Shown piece after piece: positions 16,861 through 26,456 of a stretch of DNA of 64,000 nucleotides. Position 1 is the first letter of the stretch. Each line of letters begins with the position of its first letter. This stretch comes from JAFGBM01 sp964610155 (lineage in GTDB: Bacteria > Actinomycetota > Actinomycetes > Actinomycetales > Demequinaceae): contig CAZSUY010000003.1 in the NCBI GenBank assembly GCA_964610155.1, positions 80,495 through 144,494 of the forward strand, written 5' to 3'. A program made the translations under genes and the position numbers. A model generated the notes under the pieces. It did no database searches. It saw only the letters and a list, made by a program, of their open reading frames with translations, and was not told the origin of the DNA.

Positions 16861-19038
16861 ATGTCAATAGGACTCACCGGGCGCCTCGCCCGAGCGTCCG
16901 CACGACGCCCCTACCTCACGCTCGCTGCGTGGGCGGGCGTGGTCGTGGTCGCGATGTACTTCGCCGGCACCATCGACAAGTACGTGACGACGGATGTCGT
17001 CACCTACGTCACCTCGGACTCCGACGAGGGCACCGCCCTCGACGAGACCTACCGCTCTACATCGGATGGCTCCGAGGCCTTCCACGAGACCGTTATCGTC
17101 ACATCTGAGACCGCCAGGTTTGGCGATCCGTCCTTCGCACGAGCGATCGACTCGGTCATCTCCACCCTCGGCGGCATCGACGGGGTGACGGCCACCACCG
17201 CCTCCGCCCTTGGCGACCCGTTTGCCATCTCCGACTCCAGCCACTCGACCCTCATCTCGTTCGAAACGGTCGCGGACACCGGGGTGATGCGTGAAGTGGT
17301 CGAGGCCGTCGAAGCGATTGAGGTCGATGGCATCGACCTCATGATCTTCGGACCCGAGTCGAGCTACCTCGCCTTCAACGATCTCGCCAACGAGCAACTC
17401 GCTCGAGGCGAGTCGTTTGGGGTGCTCGCCGCGCTCGTCATCCTCGTCATCGTATTCGGCGCCCTTGCCGCGGCGGGGCTTCCGCTTGCCGTGGCGATCA
17501 TGTCGATCATCATCGCCCTCGGCACGGCGTCCGCCCTCGGGCGGGCTTTCGAGCTCTCCGATGGGATCCTCACCATGACCTCGATGCTCGGCCTCGCGCT
17601 GGGCATCGACTACTCGCTCGTGTGCGTTCAGCGGTTCCGTGAGGAGCCCGCGAAGGGTAAAACCGTGATGGATGCGGTCACGATCGCCGGCGCGACCGCG
17701 AACCGGGCGGTGTTGCTATCGGGCATGACGGTGGTCATCTCACTCGCGGGCCTGGTCTTCATCCCGACGAACATGACCCTTGGGATCGCGCTGGGCGTAA
17801 CATTCGTCGCCATCGCTTCCGTGTCCGCCGCCCTGACCCTGCTGCCCGCCGTTCTCCGGCTGCTCGGCCACCGCGTCAACAAGGGGCGGGTTCCCACCGC
17901 GCACCCCGGCCAGGAGTCGCCCATGTGGCAAATGATCGTCCGGGCCGTCGTACGTCGGCGGGGTGTCTCCGCCGCCGTTGGGCTTGGCGTCCTTGTGATG
18001 CTCGCCGCGCCCGCACTCTCCATCCGGTTCGCCAACCCAGGGCCGGAGTCGTACCCGGAAGGGTTCGTCACGCGCGAGGCAAACGAGGTGCTCGTCTACG
18101 ACTTCGGCTGGGGCCAGTCGTCGACGACGATCGCGATCGAGGGGGCCTCGGGCGCACGCGCCGAAATCGAAGACCTCGCGGCCGCGGTCGAAGCAGACCC
18201 CGCGTTCGCGGACACGACGGTCGACTACCTGGGCAATGTCGCCTTAATCGACACGCACGATTTCTACGACGCCGGCGACCGCCGGGCGAACGAATCGGTC
18301 ACGCGGTTGCGCGTAGAGGTCATCCCCGCCGCGCTCGCCGGATCGAGTGCCGTCGGCCACGTCACCGGCGACCAGGCAACCACGATGGACCTCATCAACC
18401 TGTTCACGTCTCGGGCGCGGCAGGTCGTCGCGTTCGTCCTCGGCGCGAGCTTCCTGCTGCTCATGGCGATGTTCCGCTCGATTGCCATTCCCCTCAAGGC
18501 GATCCTTCTCAACCTTCTCGGAACGGGTGCGGCCTTCGGCGCGATGGTCGCGGCGTATCAGTACGGATGGGGGTCGACGCTGTTGGGCCTGCCCGAAGTC
18601 GATGGGATCTCCCCCTACATGCCGGTCGTCATCTTCGCCCTTCTCTTTGGGCTATCGATGGACTATCACGTCTTCCTGTCGAGCCGGATCAAGGAGCGGC
18701 ATGACGCGGGTGACGACAACGAGACGGCGATCATCCACGGGTTCAGCAGGACGGGGGCACTCATCACGGGTGCGGCGACCATCATGGTCGCGGTCTTTGC
18801 GGGGTTCGCCGTCGCGGACGTGCCCGAGCTCTCGCAGTGGGGCTTCGGCCTCGGAGCCGCCGTCCTCATCGACGCGACGATCATCCGCATCCTGCTGGTG
18901 CCGTCGTTCATGGCCTGGCTCGGGAGCGCCAACTGGTACCTTCCGTCCTGGCTCCGGTGGCTCCCCACCTTGCGCTTCGAAGCGCCCTCACCGGTCCTCG
19001 AGGAAATCGAGAGGACGCACGAACCGGCACTCGTGTGA
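16861..19038 (+). CDS. MMPL/RND family transporter
   Basis: This 725-residue membrane protein has the 12-helix RND layout, with one helix, a large periplasmic-type domain and five helices in each half. The conserved GLALGIDYSLVCVQRFREE and FGLSMDYHVFLSSRIKERHD blocks contain the Asp-Tyr pairs used for proton coupling in MmpL proteins. AGGAGAG lies 7 nt before ATG 16861. The longer frame from 16258 overlaps the oxidoreductase and is not used. MmpL relatives export lipids or drugs; the substrate here is unknown. It is the last gene of the operon and ends at a strong hairpin. Confidence 0.93.
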   Translation: MSIGLTGRLARASARRPYLTLAAWAGVVVVAMYFAGTIDKYVTTDVVTYVTSDSDEGTALDETYRSTSDGSEAFHETVIVTSETARFGDPSFARAIDSVISTLGGIDGVTATTASALGDPFAISDSSHSTLISFETVADTGVMREVVEAVEAIEVDGIDLMIFGPESSYLAFNDLANEQLARGESFGVLAALVILVIVFGALAAAGLPLAVAIMSIIIALGTASALGRAFELSDGILTMTSMLGLALGIDYSLVCVQRFREEPAKGKTVMDAVTIAGATANRAVLLSGMTVVISLAGLVFIPTNMTLGIALGVTFVAIASVSAALTLLPAVLRLLGHRVNKGRVPTAHPGQESPMWQMIVRAVVRRRGVSAAVGLGVLVMLAAPALSIRFANPGPESYPEGFVTREANEVLVYDFGWGQSSTTIAIEGASGARAEIEDLAAAVEADPAFADTTVDYLGNVALIDTHDFYDAGDRRANESVTRLRVEVIPAALAGSSAVGHVTGDQATTMDLINLFTSRARQVVAFVLGASFLLLMAMFRSIAIPLKAILLNLLGTGAAFGAMVAAYQYGWGSTLLGLPEVDGISPYMPVVIFALLFGLSMDYHVFLSSRIKERHDAGDDNETAIIHGFSRTGALITGAATIMVAVFAGFAVADVPELSQWGFGLGAAVLIDATIIRILLVPSFMAWLGSANWYLPSWLRWLPTLRFEAPSPVLEEIERTHEPALV

Positions 19039-19049
19039 TCCCTCGGCTT

Positions 19050-19082
19050 GAGGGGCCCGTCCTCTGTGAGGACGGGCCCCTC
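19050..19082 (+). terminator. Strong terminator hairpin after the MMPL gene
   Basis: A perfect 15-bp stem GAGGGGCCCGTCCTC with a 3-nt loop (TGT), 12 nt after the MMPL stop. There is no long T-run, as is usual in high-GC actinomycetes. Confidence 0.85.
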
Positions 19083-19363
19083 CCGCCTCCTTCGTCGACG
19101 AGCGCACCCACCGTCGAGCGATTCAGCCGCATTCTGCGAGTGATCTCCGCGCGTGCCATTTGTTCGCTGCTGTGAATCGTGGTCAAGACGATCGATAGAT
19201 TGTGCCTTAGAGTCTCGTCGTAGCGACTACCAATACCTGCACTAAGTCGCTACGACGCCCGCGTACTTCTTACCGCTCGAATCCGAACTACGCTCCGAAC
19301 TGACATCCATCACTGCCGAAACAGCACAGTTGATCAGGTAGCCAAACTGGGAGGCAGTTCAGG
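19083..19363. other. Intergenic region with a 12-bp inverted repeat (19217-19256)
   Basis: The region lies between the convergent MMPL and sugar-importer operons. GTCGTAGCGACT (19217-19228) and its exact complement (19245-19256) flank a 16-nt loop. It could terminate the minus-strand importer operon, whose last stop is 108 bp away, or be a protein-binding palindrome. No gene is seen. Confidence 0.55.
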
Positions 19364-20605
19364 TTAACTATCGCCCGACCGTCGGCGGTTCATGACATCG
19401 AATCCGACTGCAACGAGTAGCACGAGGCCCTTAATGACCTGCTGCCAGTCAGCACCGATGCCCATGATCGAGAGCCCCTGGTTGAGGACGCCCATGATCA
19501 ACGCACCAATTACGGTTCCCGATATCCTGCCAACCCCTCCGTGGACCGAGGCGCCGCCGATGAACACAGCCGCAATAGCATCGAGTTCGAAGAAGTTTCC
19601 GGCTGACGCTATCGCGCTTCCCGCACGTGCCGTCGTAACGACGGCGGCAATCGCGGCAAGTACTCCGATGTTCACGAAGATCCAGAAATCCACCCGTCTC
19701 GTCTTGATTCCCGACATTTCGGCTGCGAAACGGTTTCCACCCATCGCATAGATGTGGCGCCCGAAGACCGTTCGGCTGAGCACGAAGGTATAGGCGATTA
19801 CAAGGACAGCAAGAATGATGAGAATGTACGGAAGTCCGCGGTGCCCAGCCAGAAGGAAGGCAATGTACATGATGGCGGCGCCCACCACAGCGTTTCGCAG
19901 GATGAACGTGGACATCAAGGAATGGGGAAGCCCACGCGCCACAAGTTTGCTTCGGGCTCTCGCCTGAGCCACAACCATTCCGGCGATTGCGAGCAGACCA
20001 ACAAGGAGGGTCAAGAGGTCTCGTCCATCAAGGATTTCACCAAACCACGGGGGCAACCAGCGGGCTCCGATGGAAACGAAGCCTTCCGGCAGGCCGCCAA
20101 TCGTGCCTCCGACGAGGAAGACCAGGGCGAACCCCCGGAACAGAAGCATGCCGCCGAGGGTCACGATGAATGCAGGTACTCCGACGTAGGCAACCCAGAA
20201 GCCTTGCCAGGCACCCGCCACCGCACCGACGAGCAGGGCGATCAAGACGGCGATCGGCCAAGGAAGACCCCATTGTGAGATCGCAAGCGCCACCACTGCT
20301 CCAATCATGGCGCACAGGGATCCCACCGACAGGTCGATGTGCCCGGCGATAATCACCATGACCATGCCGATCGCGAGAATGACGACATACGCGTTCTGCA
20401 TAATGAGGTTGTTGACGTTCGCCCCTATGAGCAACCTGCCGTCGGTCACGAACTGGAAGAACAACATGATGAATACGAGCGCCCCGAGGAGCCCATATTC
20501 ACTCACTTTGATATCGATGCCGCCCATGCGGCGTTGCTCACCCTGATTCTTCTCGACTCTAGGTTTCTTCCCGATGGTTCCAGGTTTCTTCTCGATGCTA
20601 GCCAC
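19364..20605 (-). CDS. Monosaccharide ABC transporter permease (XylH/MmsB-like)
   Basis: This 413-residue protein has about ten hydrophobic segments and the BPD_transp_2 family signature. MVMVIIAGHIDLSVGSLCAM is near residue 85, and GGNRFAAEMSGIKTRRVDFWIF and FIGGASVHGGVGRISGTVIGALIMGVLNQGL follow further on. The N-terminal ~35 residues are charged and low in complexity (KKPGTIGKKP). It is the last gene of the three-gene importer operon, 3 nt after the ATPase. It forms the channel for xylose or related sugars; the divergent xylA-xylB supports xylose. Confidence 0.94.
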   Translation of the reverse strand: MASIEKKPGTIGKKPRVEKNQGEQRRMGGIDIKVSEYGLLGALVFIMLFFQFVTDGRLLIGANVNNLIMQNAYVVILAIGMVMVIIAGHIDLSVGSLCAMIGAVVALAISQWGLPWPIAVLIALLVGAVAGAWQGFWVAYVGVPAFIVTLGGMLLFRGFALVFLVGGTIGGLPEGFVSIGARWLPPWFGEILDGRDLLTLLVGLLAIAGMVVAQARARSKLVARGLPHSLMSTFILRNAVVGAAIMYIAFLLAGHRGLPYILIILAVLVIAYTFVLSRTVFGRHIYAMGGNRFAAEMSGIKTRRVDFWIFVNIGVLAAIAAVVTTARAGSAIASAGNFFELDAIAAVFIGGASVHGGVGRISGTVIGALIMGVLNQGLSIMGIGADWQQVIKGLVLLVAVGFDVMNRRRSGDS

Positions 20606-20608
20606 GGC

Positions 20609-22171
20609 CTATTTTCCTTCCGTTGTCATGAGTTCCATTAGGTTCTCCTGTGTGGCATCCTTCCGGTCACACTGTCCGGTGAGGGATCCCTCCGAGATGG
20701 TATAGATGCGATCGCAGATCCCGAGGATTTCTGTAAGTTCCGATGAGATGATAATGATCGCCTTGCCCTGCGCGGCCAGACCGTTAATGAGTCCATAGAT
20801 CTCGTACTTGGCGCCGACGTCTACGCCGCGTGTCGGCTCATCGAGAAAGAGCACGTCGGGCACCGTGTGCAACCACTTTGCGAGCACGACCTTTTGTTGG
20901 TTTCCTCCCGAGAGTTTCGCCACAGGCCTCGCTACGCTGTCGGTCCGAATATTCAGGGCGGAACGAAACTTCTCCGCCTCTTCTGTCTCGTCATGGAGGT
21001 CAATTACCCCCCATTTGGACAGGCTCTCAAGATCGGCGATGGAGATGTTGGCGGCTATAGACGCAATGAGATTGAGCCCGAAGCGCTTGCGGTCCTCCGT
21101 TAGGTAGGCGACCCCATTGTCGATAGCGTCACCGACGGTCCGTGTCGAGATCTTCTGACCGTTCTTAAAGACCGAGCCCGAAATCTTGGTGCCGTAACTG
21201 CGGCCGAAAATGCTCATTGCGAGTTCTGTCCTGCCCGCCCCCATCAGACCGGCAAGCCCAACAATCTCGCCCGCCCGGACGTTGAAAGAGACGTCATCGA
21301 TGATCTGTCGCTGAACGTCGTTGGGGTGGAAAACGTTCCAGTTCTCGACACGAAGGACCTCGTCGCCGATGTCCGGCGTCCTCGGGGGAAAGAGATTGTC
21401 GAGCGACCGTCCCACCATGGACCGGATCATGCGCGACTCTGAGTTGTCCTTGTCTTTCATACTGAAGTGGTCGACGGTCTTGCCGTCACGAAGCACAGTG
21501 ATGGAGTCTGCGATCGACCGAATCTCCTCAAGCTTGTGGGAGATGATGATCGCTGTGATCCCGTGTTCACGAAGCCCGGTGATGAGACCGAGGAGATGCG
21601 CGGAGTCTTCGTCGTTAAGTGCCGCGGTCGGCTCGTCGAGGATGAGCAGTCTGACCCGCTTGGAGAAGGCCTTCGCGATCTCCACTAGTTGCTGCTTCCC
21701 AACTCCGATCTGAACAACCGGAGTGGTGACCTTTTCTTTGAGACCCACACGTTTACACAAGGCTGCAGCCTCTAGGTTCGTATCATTCCAGTCAATTATT
21801 CCCCGGTTAGCACGCTCGTTTCCTAGAAAAATGTTCTCGGCGATAGAGAGCCGGGGGGTGAGCGCGAGTTCCTGATTGATGATGACGATGCCGTGATCTT
21901 CAGATTCGTTGATCGACTTGAACTCGACAGGCTCGCCATCGAACTCGATGGCGCCTTCGAAGGCTCCATGGGGATAGACGCCCGAGAGAACCTTCATGAG
22001 GGTCGATTTGCCGGCTCCATTTTCTCCACAGATGCCGTGAATCTGGCCGCGCTTGACCTCAAGGCTGACGCCGTCGAGCGCTTTGGCGCCACCGAAACTC
22101 TTGAAGATATCGGTCATCCGAAGGATGACGTCGTTACCCTTTGGGGCATTCTTTGCAGTCTTCGATTTCAT
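20609..22171 (-). CDS. Monosaccharide ABC transporter ATP-binding protein (XylG/MmsA-like)
   Basis: This 520-residue protein has two ABC domains in tandem, as in RbsA/XylG. The N-terminal copy has Walker A GENGAGKST and Walker B LLILDEPTAALND. The C-terminal copy has a degenerate Walker A (GLMGAGRTE), signature LSGGNQQK and Walker B VLFLDEPTRGVDVG. A weakened second site is normal in this subfamily. It energises sugar uptake with the permease downstream. An 87-bp gap with a hairpin separates it from the binding-protein gene. Confidence 0.96.
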   Translation of the reverse strand: MKSKTAKNAPKGNDVILRMTDIFKSFGGAKALDGVSLEVKRGQIHGICGENGAGKSTLMKVLSGVYPHGAFEGAIEFDGEPVEFKSINESEDHGIVIINQELALTPRLSIAENIFLGNERANRGIIDWNDTNLEAAALCKRVGLKEKVTTPVVQIGVGKQQLVEIAKAFSKRVRLLILDEPTAALNDEDSAHLLGLITGLREHGITAIIISHKLEEIRSIADSITVLRDGKTVDHFSMKDKDNSESRMIRSMVGRSLDNLFPPRTPDIGDEVLRVENWNVFHPNDVQRQIIDDVSFNVRAGEIVGLAGLMGAGRTELAMSIFGRSYGTKISGSVFKNGQKISTRTVGDAIDNGVAYLTEDRKRFGLNLIASIAANISIADLESLSKWGVIDLHDETEEAEKFRSALNIRTDSVARPVAKLSGGNQQKVVLAKWLHTVPDVLFLDEPTRGVDVGAKYEIYGLINGLAAQGKAIIIISSELTEILGICDRIYTISEGSLTGQCDRKDATQENLMELMTTEGK

Positions 22172-22204
22172 CGGGACTCACTCCCTTCTACAAAAGTCGT
22201 GGCA

Positions 22205-22234
22205 CGGTGGCCGCGCTCGCAAGCACGGCCACCG
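22205..22234 (-). terminator. Intercistronic hairpin between binding protein and ATPase genes
   Basis: CGGTGGCCG and CGGCCACCG form a 9-bp stem with a 12-nt loop. Hairpins here in sugar ABC operons commonly stabilise the upstream mRNA or attenuate, so the binding protein exceeds the membrane subunits. That role is inferred. Confidence 0.65.
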
Positions 22235-22258
22235 CACCAACTGTACAAGTACTGACTA

Positions 22259-23374
22259 CTACAGACCGACGTCGGATGCCAGGAGGAATCCGGAGTCAAT
22301 CAACTTGCTCTGAACCAGGTCCGGAGTCACGACCTCGGGAAGAACCAGGAACGACGGAACGATGTGATCTCCGTTGTCGTAGGTTTCCGTGTCGTTGACC
22401 TCGACCGTCGTGCCAGCCACGATCGACTTGACCATCTGGTGCACGCGCTTGCCGAGCTCGCGGGTGTCCTTCCAGACCGTCATCGACTGCGTTCCAGCGA
22501 GCATGTTCTTGACGTTCGCCTTGTCGCCATCCTGACCCGTAAGGACCGGGAAGTCGACGCCAGCTACATAGCCAGCTCCTAGGAGCGCTGCCGTAATACC
22601 GTTAGCGAGCGAGTCGTTCGGGGAGAGAACAACCTGAACCTTGGAGTCGGTGTAGAACGAAGCAAGGCGGGTTTCCATCTCCGCCTGTGCGTCGGGTGTC
22701 TCCCAAGCAAGGATGCCGATGTCCTGCCACGAGTCATCACCGCTGTTCGGAACCTTCCCGGACTGGACTACCAAGGTTCCATCGTCAACGTACTTGGAGA
22801 GAACATCCCAAGCTCCGTTGAAGAAGAACTTGGCGTTGTTGTCATCGGGGCTTCCGGCAAAGGGCTCGAAGAGGAACGGACCTGCGCCATCGGCGAGGCC
22901 AAGTTCGCTTTCGATGAACTCACCCTGGAGTTGACCGACCAGGTAGTTGTCGAACGTCGCGTAGTAGTCGACGTTCGGCGAGCCGTTGATCAAACGGTCA
23001 TACGCGATCACCGTGATGTCAGCGTCGCCGGCGTCGGCGAGTACCGGGCCGAGCGTCGTGCCATCGATGGCGGCGATCACGAGGACCGTGGCGCCATTGG
23101 CGATCATGTTCTGGAGCTGTGAGATCTGCTGATCGGGCTCGTTGTCGGCGTACTGGAGGTCGACGGTGCAACCGTCACCTTCTAGCAGGGCCTGGAGACC
23201 CTCGCCGTCGTTGATCCAGCGCTCAAGGCTACGAGTCGGCATCGCTATGCCGACGTTGCAGTCTATGCCCGCTGAACCGGACGTTGTTTCTTCTGTCGCA
23301 TCGGAACACGACGACAGCAACAGCGCTGCGCCGCTGATAGCGACAATCCCCATCAATTTGCTTCTTGCTGACAT
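22259..23374 (-). CDS. Monosaccharide-binding lipoprotein (XylF/ChvE-like)
   Basis: This 371-residue periplasmic-binding-protein-type receptor has a lipoprotein signal (LLLSSC, Cys at residue 23), so it is anchored outside the membrane. VGIAMPTRSLERWINDG near residues 42-58, VIAAIDGTTLGPVLADA, VIAYDRLINGSPNVDYYATFDN and VLSPNDSLANGITAALLGAG are characteristic of the ChvE/XylF branch of type 1 sugar-binding proteins. It is first in the importer operon and divergent from xylA. It delivers xylose or other monosaccharides to the permease. Confidence 0.95.
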   Translation of the reverse strand: MSARSKLMGIVAISGAALLLSSCSDATEETTSGSAGIDCNVGIAMPTRSLERWINDGEGLQALLEGDGCTVDLQYADNEPDQQISQLQNMIANGATVLVIAAIDGTTLGPVLADAGDADITVIAYDRLINGSPNVDYYATFDNYLVGQLQGEFIESELGLADGAGPFLFEPFAGSPDDNNAKFFFNGAWDVLSKYVDDGTLVVQSGKVPNSGDDSWQDIGILAWETPDAQAEMETRLASFYTDSKVQVVLSPNDSLANGITAALLGAGYVAGVDFPVLTGQDGDKANVKNMLAGTQSMTVWKDTRELGKRVHQMVKSIVAGTTVEVNDTETYDNGDHIVPSFLVLPEVVTPDLVQSKLIDSGFLLASDVGL

Positions 23375-23803
23375 GTGCGTTTTGTACCCTTCCTGTTGTT
23401 GGACACCGTCGTCCTGTTGTTGGACACCGTCGTCCGCACCTAACCGACGACCGGATCCGCCCCGCAGGGAATCACCTAGTCGAGCAGGGCCACAGGCGCT
23501 TGCGAAACGATCCTGACGAGCGGACAGAAGAACGAATGCTCGTTGTAGACGCCGTTACGCTTTGTGGACGCTCCGAACGTATACCAATGTCACGACTCCC
23601 GGCAAGCGCAGTAAGGTCACGATTTCAATACGATTCAATTGTTCCATTTTCATTCATCCCATATGCCCCTCATCTGTAACGCCGAGGACATCAGATGTAG
23701 CCCGTTGAGCCTGACGCCTACCGTATTGACTCGAGTCCCTGGGTGCCATATGTTGGCTCCGTCAACGTTCTGTATTCATGTCGACCAGCATTGGAGCCTC
23801 CCC
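23375..23803. promoter_or_regulatory. Divergent regulatory region between sugar importer and xylA
   Basis: The 429 bp contain promoters for both operons. A 21-bp sequence starting TCCTGTTGTTGGACACC occurs twice in tandem at 23391-23411 and 23412-23432, 17-58 bp before the binding-protein start. Because it is so close to the start codon, it may lie in the leader or cover the importer's promoter. The AT-rich stretch 23615-23660 is a plausible xylA-side promoter. No XylR/ROK regulator gene is in the window. Confidence 0.6.
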
Positions 23804-24994
23804 ATGCACGCGATGCCTACCCTTGAAGACAAGTTCACCTTCGGTCTGTGGACAATCGGCTGGCCAGCGCAGGACCCCTTCGGCGCTGCGACTCGTTCTC
23901 CCCTCGACACCGTCAAGGCGGTTCACAAGTTGTCTGAACTAGGCGCCTATGGTCTGACGTTCCACGACAACGACCTCTTCCCCTTCGGTTCGTCCAACGC
24001 GGATCGCCAGAGCGCGATCGACGCAGTCAAAAAGGCGTGTACGGACACGGGCATGGTCATCCCGATGATTACCACCAACCTGTTCACCCACCCGGTTTTC
24101 AAGGACGGCGGCTTCACCTCGAACGATCGCGGTGTGAGGCGCTTCGCGCTGCGCAAGGTGCTCCGCAACCTCGATCTCGCCGCCGAGCTCGGAGCGACGA
24201 CCTTCGTAATGTGGGGTGGGCGAGAAGGCGCTGAGTATGACGCGGCGAAGGACATACGCGCCGCCCTGGAACGGTACCGCGAAGCCGTCAACATGCTCGG
24301 ACAGTATGTATTGGATAAGGGCTACGACCTTCGCTTCGCCATTGAGCCCAAACCGAACGAGCCGCGGGGCGACATTCTCCTTCCCACCGTTGGGCACGCA
24401 CTCGCGTTCATCAACTCGCTTGAACACCCCGAAATCGTTGGCCTCAACCCCGAGGTGGGCCACGAGCAGATGGCGGGCCTCAACTTCGCCGCTGGTATCG
24501 CACAAGCGCTGTACCACGGCAAACTCTTCCACATCGACCTCAATGGACAACGCGGGATCAAGTTCGATCAAGATCTGGTCTTCGGACACGGGGACCTACA
24601 CAACGCTTTCGCCCTCGTCGATCTGCTCGAGAACGGCGGCCCCAAAGGCGGGCAGACCTACACCGGGCCTCGACACTTCGACTACAAACCATCCCGGACG
24701 GAGGATTCCACCGGGGTCTGGGAGTCGGCCGCCGCCAACATGCGGATGTACCTACTCCTCAAGGAGCGCACCCAAGCGTTCCGCGCTGATCCGGAGGTCA
24801 AGGAGGCACTCACCGCCGCACGCGTTCCCGAGTTGGCCCTACCCACCCTCTCGAAGGGAGAGGGATACGCCGAACTATTGGCCGACCGGTCAGCGTACGA
24901 AGACTTCGACCCGGAGCCCTATTTCGACGGCAAGGGATTCGGTTTCGTACGATTGCAGCAGTTGGCATCCGAGCACTTGATGGGTGCGCGGTAG
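23804..24994 (+). CDS. xylA: Xylose isomerase
   Basis: This 396-residue group I (actinobacterial-type) enzyme interconverts D-xylose and D-xylulose using two divalent metals. TPEDRFTFGLW-type start (TLEDKFTFGLWTIGW), FHDNDLFPFG with the catalytic His, metal-ligand stretches EPKPNEPRGD and NPEVGHEQMAGLNF, and LFHIDLNGQ are all present. ATG 23804 (MHAMPTLEDKF) or 23813 agrees with family length; the longer frame to 23639 lies in the regulatory region. xylB follows 34 nt downstream. Confidence 0.97.
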   Translation: MHAMPTLEDKFTFGLWTIGWPAQDPFGAATRSPLDTVKAVHKLSELGAYGLTFHDNDLFPFGSSNADRQSAIDAVKKACTDTGMVIPMITTNLFTHPVFKDGGFTSNDRGVRRFALRKVLRNLDLAAELGATTFVMWGGREGAEYDAAKDIRAALERYREAVNMLGQYVLDKGYDLRFAIEPKPNEPRGDILLPTVGHALAFINSLEHPEIVGLNPEVGHEQMAGLNFAAGIAQALYHGKLFHIDLNGQRGIKFDQDLVFGHGDLHNAFALVDLLENGGPKGGQTYTGPRHFDYKPSRTEDSTGVWESAAANMRMYLLLKERTQAFRADPEVKEALTAARVPELALPTLSKGEGYAELLADRSAYEDFDPEPYFDGKGFGFVRLQQLASEHLMGAR

Positions 24995-25028
24995 GCGCGG
25001 GCCACAATCCTGACCCAGGAGGAGAGCG

Positions 25029-26447
25029 ATGTCGCTCGTCGCAGGAGTGGACTCGTCCACCCAGAGTTGCAAGGTTGTCATTCGGGACACAGTCGACGGT
25101 CGCCAGGTTCGTTTCGGGCGAGCCTCCCACCCCGAGGGCACCTCGGTCGATCCCGAAGCATGGTGGACGGCCCTTCAAGCGGCCGTCGCCGATGCCGGGG
25201 GACTCGCCGATGTCGCCGCGATCTCCATCGCTGGCCAGCAACACGGGATGGTCGCGCTCGATGACAAAGGCCGGGTGATTCGCGATGCGCTCCTTTGGAA
25301 CGACACTCGCTCGGCGCAGGCCGCGACCGATCTCATAGCCGAATTTGGTGCAGCCAATCTCGCAGGGCGTACCGGGCTTGTGCCCGTGGCTTCGTTCACC
25401 GTCACCAAACTTCGCTGGATGAGGGATGCCGAGCCAGAGAACGCTTCGCAGGTCGCCGCCGTCGCCCTTCCCCATGACTGGCTTTCCTGGCGCTTGCGGG
25501 GCTTCGGCCCTCGAGATTCCAGCCCACTCGGCCCAGACCTCGACGCCTTGGTAACCGATCGATCCGACGCCTCGGGGACCGGCTACTGGAACCCCGAGAC
25601 TGGCGAATACGATCACGACCTGCTGACGGCAGCCCTTGGCCACGATGCCCTTCTGCCAAGGGTCCTAGCGCCGGATGGCCGAGCGGGGACGGTTCACCCC
25701 ACGATCGGAGGGGAAGCCGTTGTGGGAGCAGGGGCGGGAGACAACGCGGGCGCTGCCCTCGGGCTCGGCCTCGATGCCGGCGACGCCGTCATCTCTCTTG
25801 GCACATCAGGAACCGTATTCGCCTCGACTCCGAGCCTGGTGCGCGACCTGACGGGGACGATCGCTGGGTTCGCGGACGCAGCGGGTCGCTACCTTCCCCT
25901 TGTCGCGACGCTCAACGCCGCGCGGGTGCTTGACGCAATCGCTGGAATCCTAGGCGTCGATCACGACGAGTTGGGTGGTCTTGCCCTCGAGGCACCGCCC
26001 GGCTCTGGGGGCGCGATACTCATCCCCTACTTCGAGGGAGAGCGCACCCCCAACCTTCCCAACGCGACAGCCTCAATCGACGGTCTTACCCTCACCAACA
26101 CGTCGCGGCCGAACATGGCCAGGCTCGCCGTCGAGGGAATGTTGTGCGGGCTCGCCGACGGGCTTGAGGCGCTCACCGCGGAGGGGATCGCCGTGGGTCG
26201 CGTCCTCCTCATCGGCGGTTCTGCGCAGAACCGCGCGGTCCAGACGATCGCGGGACAAATAGTGGACGTCCCCGTTGAGGTTCCCGAGCCCGGCGAGTAT
26301 GTGGCTATGGGTGCGGCGGCCCAAGCGGCATGGGCCCTCGATGGAGCGCTACCCGCCTGGCCCGTCGCGATCTCCTCCTCACCCCCCAGGGATCCCCAGC
26401 CCCAAATTCGTGCGAACTATGCACGCGCATGCGCGGCTCGGTTCTAG
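25029..26447 (+). CDS. xylB: Xylulokinase (FGGY family)
   Basis: This 472-residue kinase phosphorylates D-xylulose to xylulose-5-phosphate for the pentose phosphate pathway. It starts AGVDSSTQSCKVVIRD (phosphate-1 loop) and has ISIAGQQHGMVALD, LLWNDTRS, AGAGDNAGAALGLG and the FGGY C-terminal ISLGTSGTVFAST and LIGGSAQNRAVQTI blocks. AGGAGAG precedes ATG 25029. Together with xylA and the importer it completes xylose uptake and activation. Confidence 0.96.
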   Translation: MSLVAGVDSSTQSCKVVIRDTVDGRQVRFGRASHPEGTSVDPEAWWTALQAAVADAGGLADVAAISIAGQQHGMVALDDKGRVIRDALLWNDTRSAQAATDLIAEFGAANLAGRTGLVPVASFTVTKLRWMRDAEPENASQVAAVALPHDWLSWRLRGFGPRDSSPLGPDLDALVTDRSDASGTGYWNPETGEYDHDLLTAALGHDALLPRVLAPDGRAGTVHPTIGGEAVVGAGAGDNAGAALGLGLDAGDAVISLGTSGTVFASTPSLVRDLTGTIAGFADAAGRYLPLVATLNAARVLDAIAGILGVDHDELGGLALEAPPGSGGAILIPYFEGERTPNLPNATASIDGLTLTNTSRPNMARLAVEGMLCGLADGLEALTAEGIAVGRVLLIGGSAQNRAVQTIAGQIVDVPVEVPEPGEYVAMGAAAQAAWALDGALPAWPVAISSSPPRDPQPQIRANYARACAARF

Positions 26448-26456
26448 GATCAGCGA

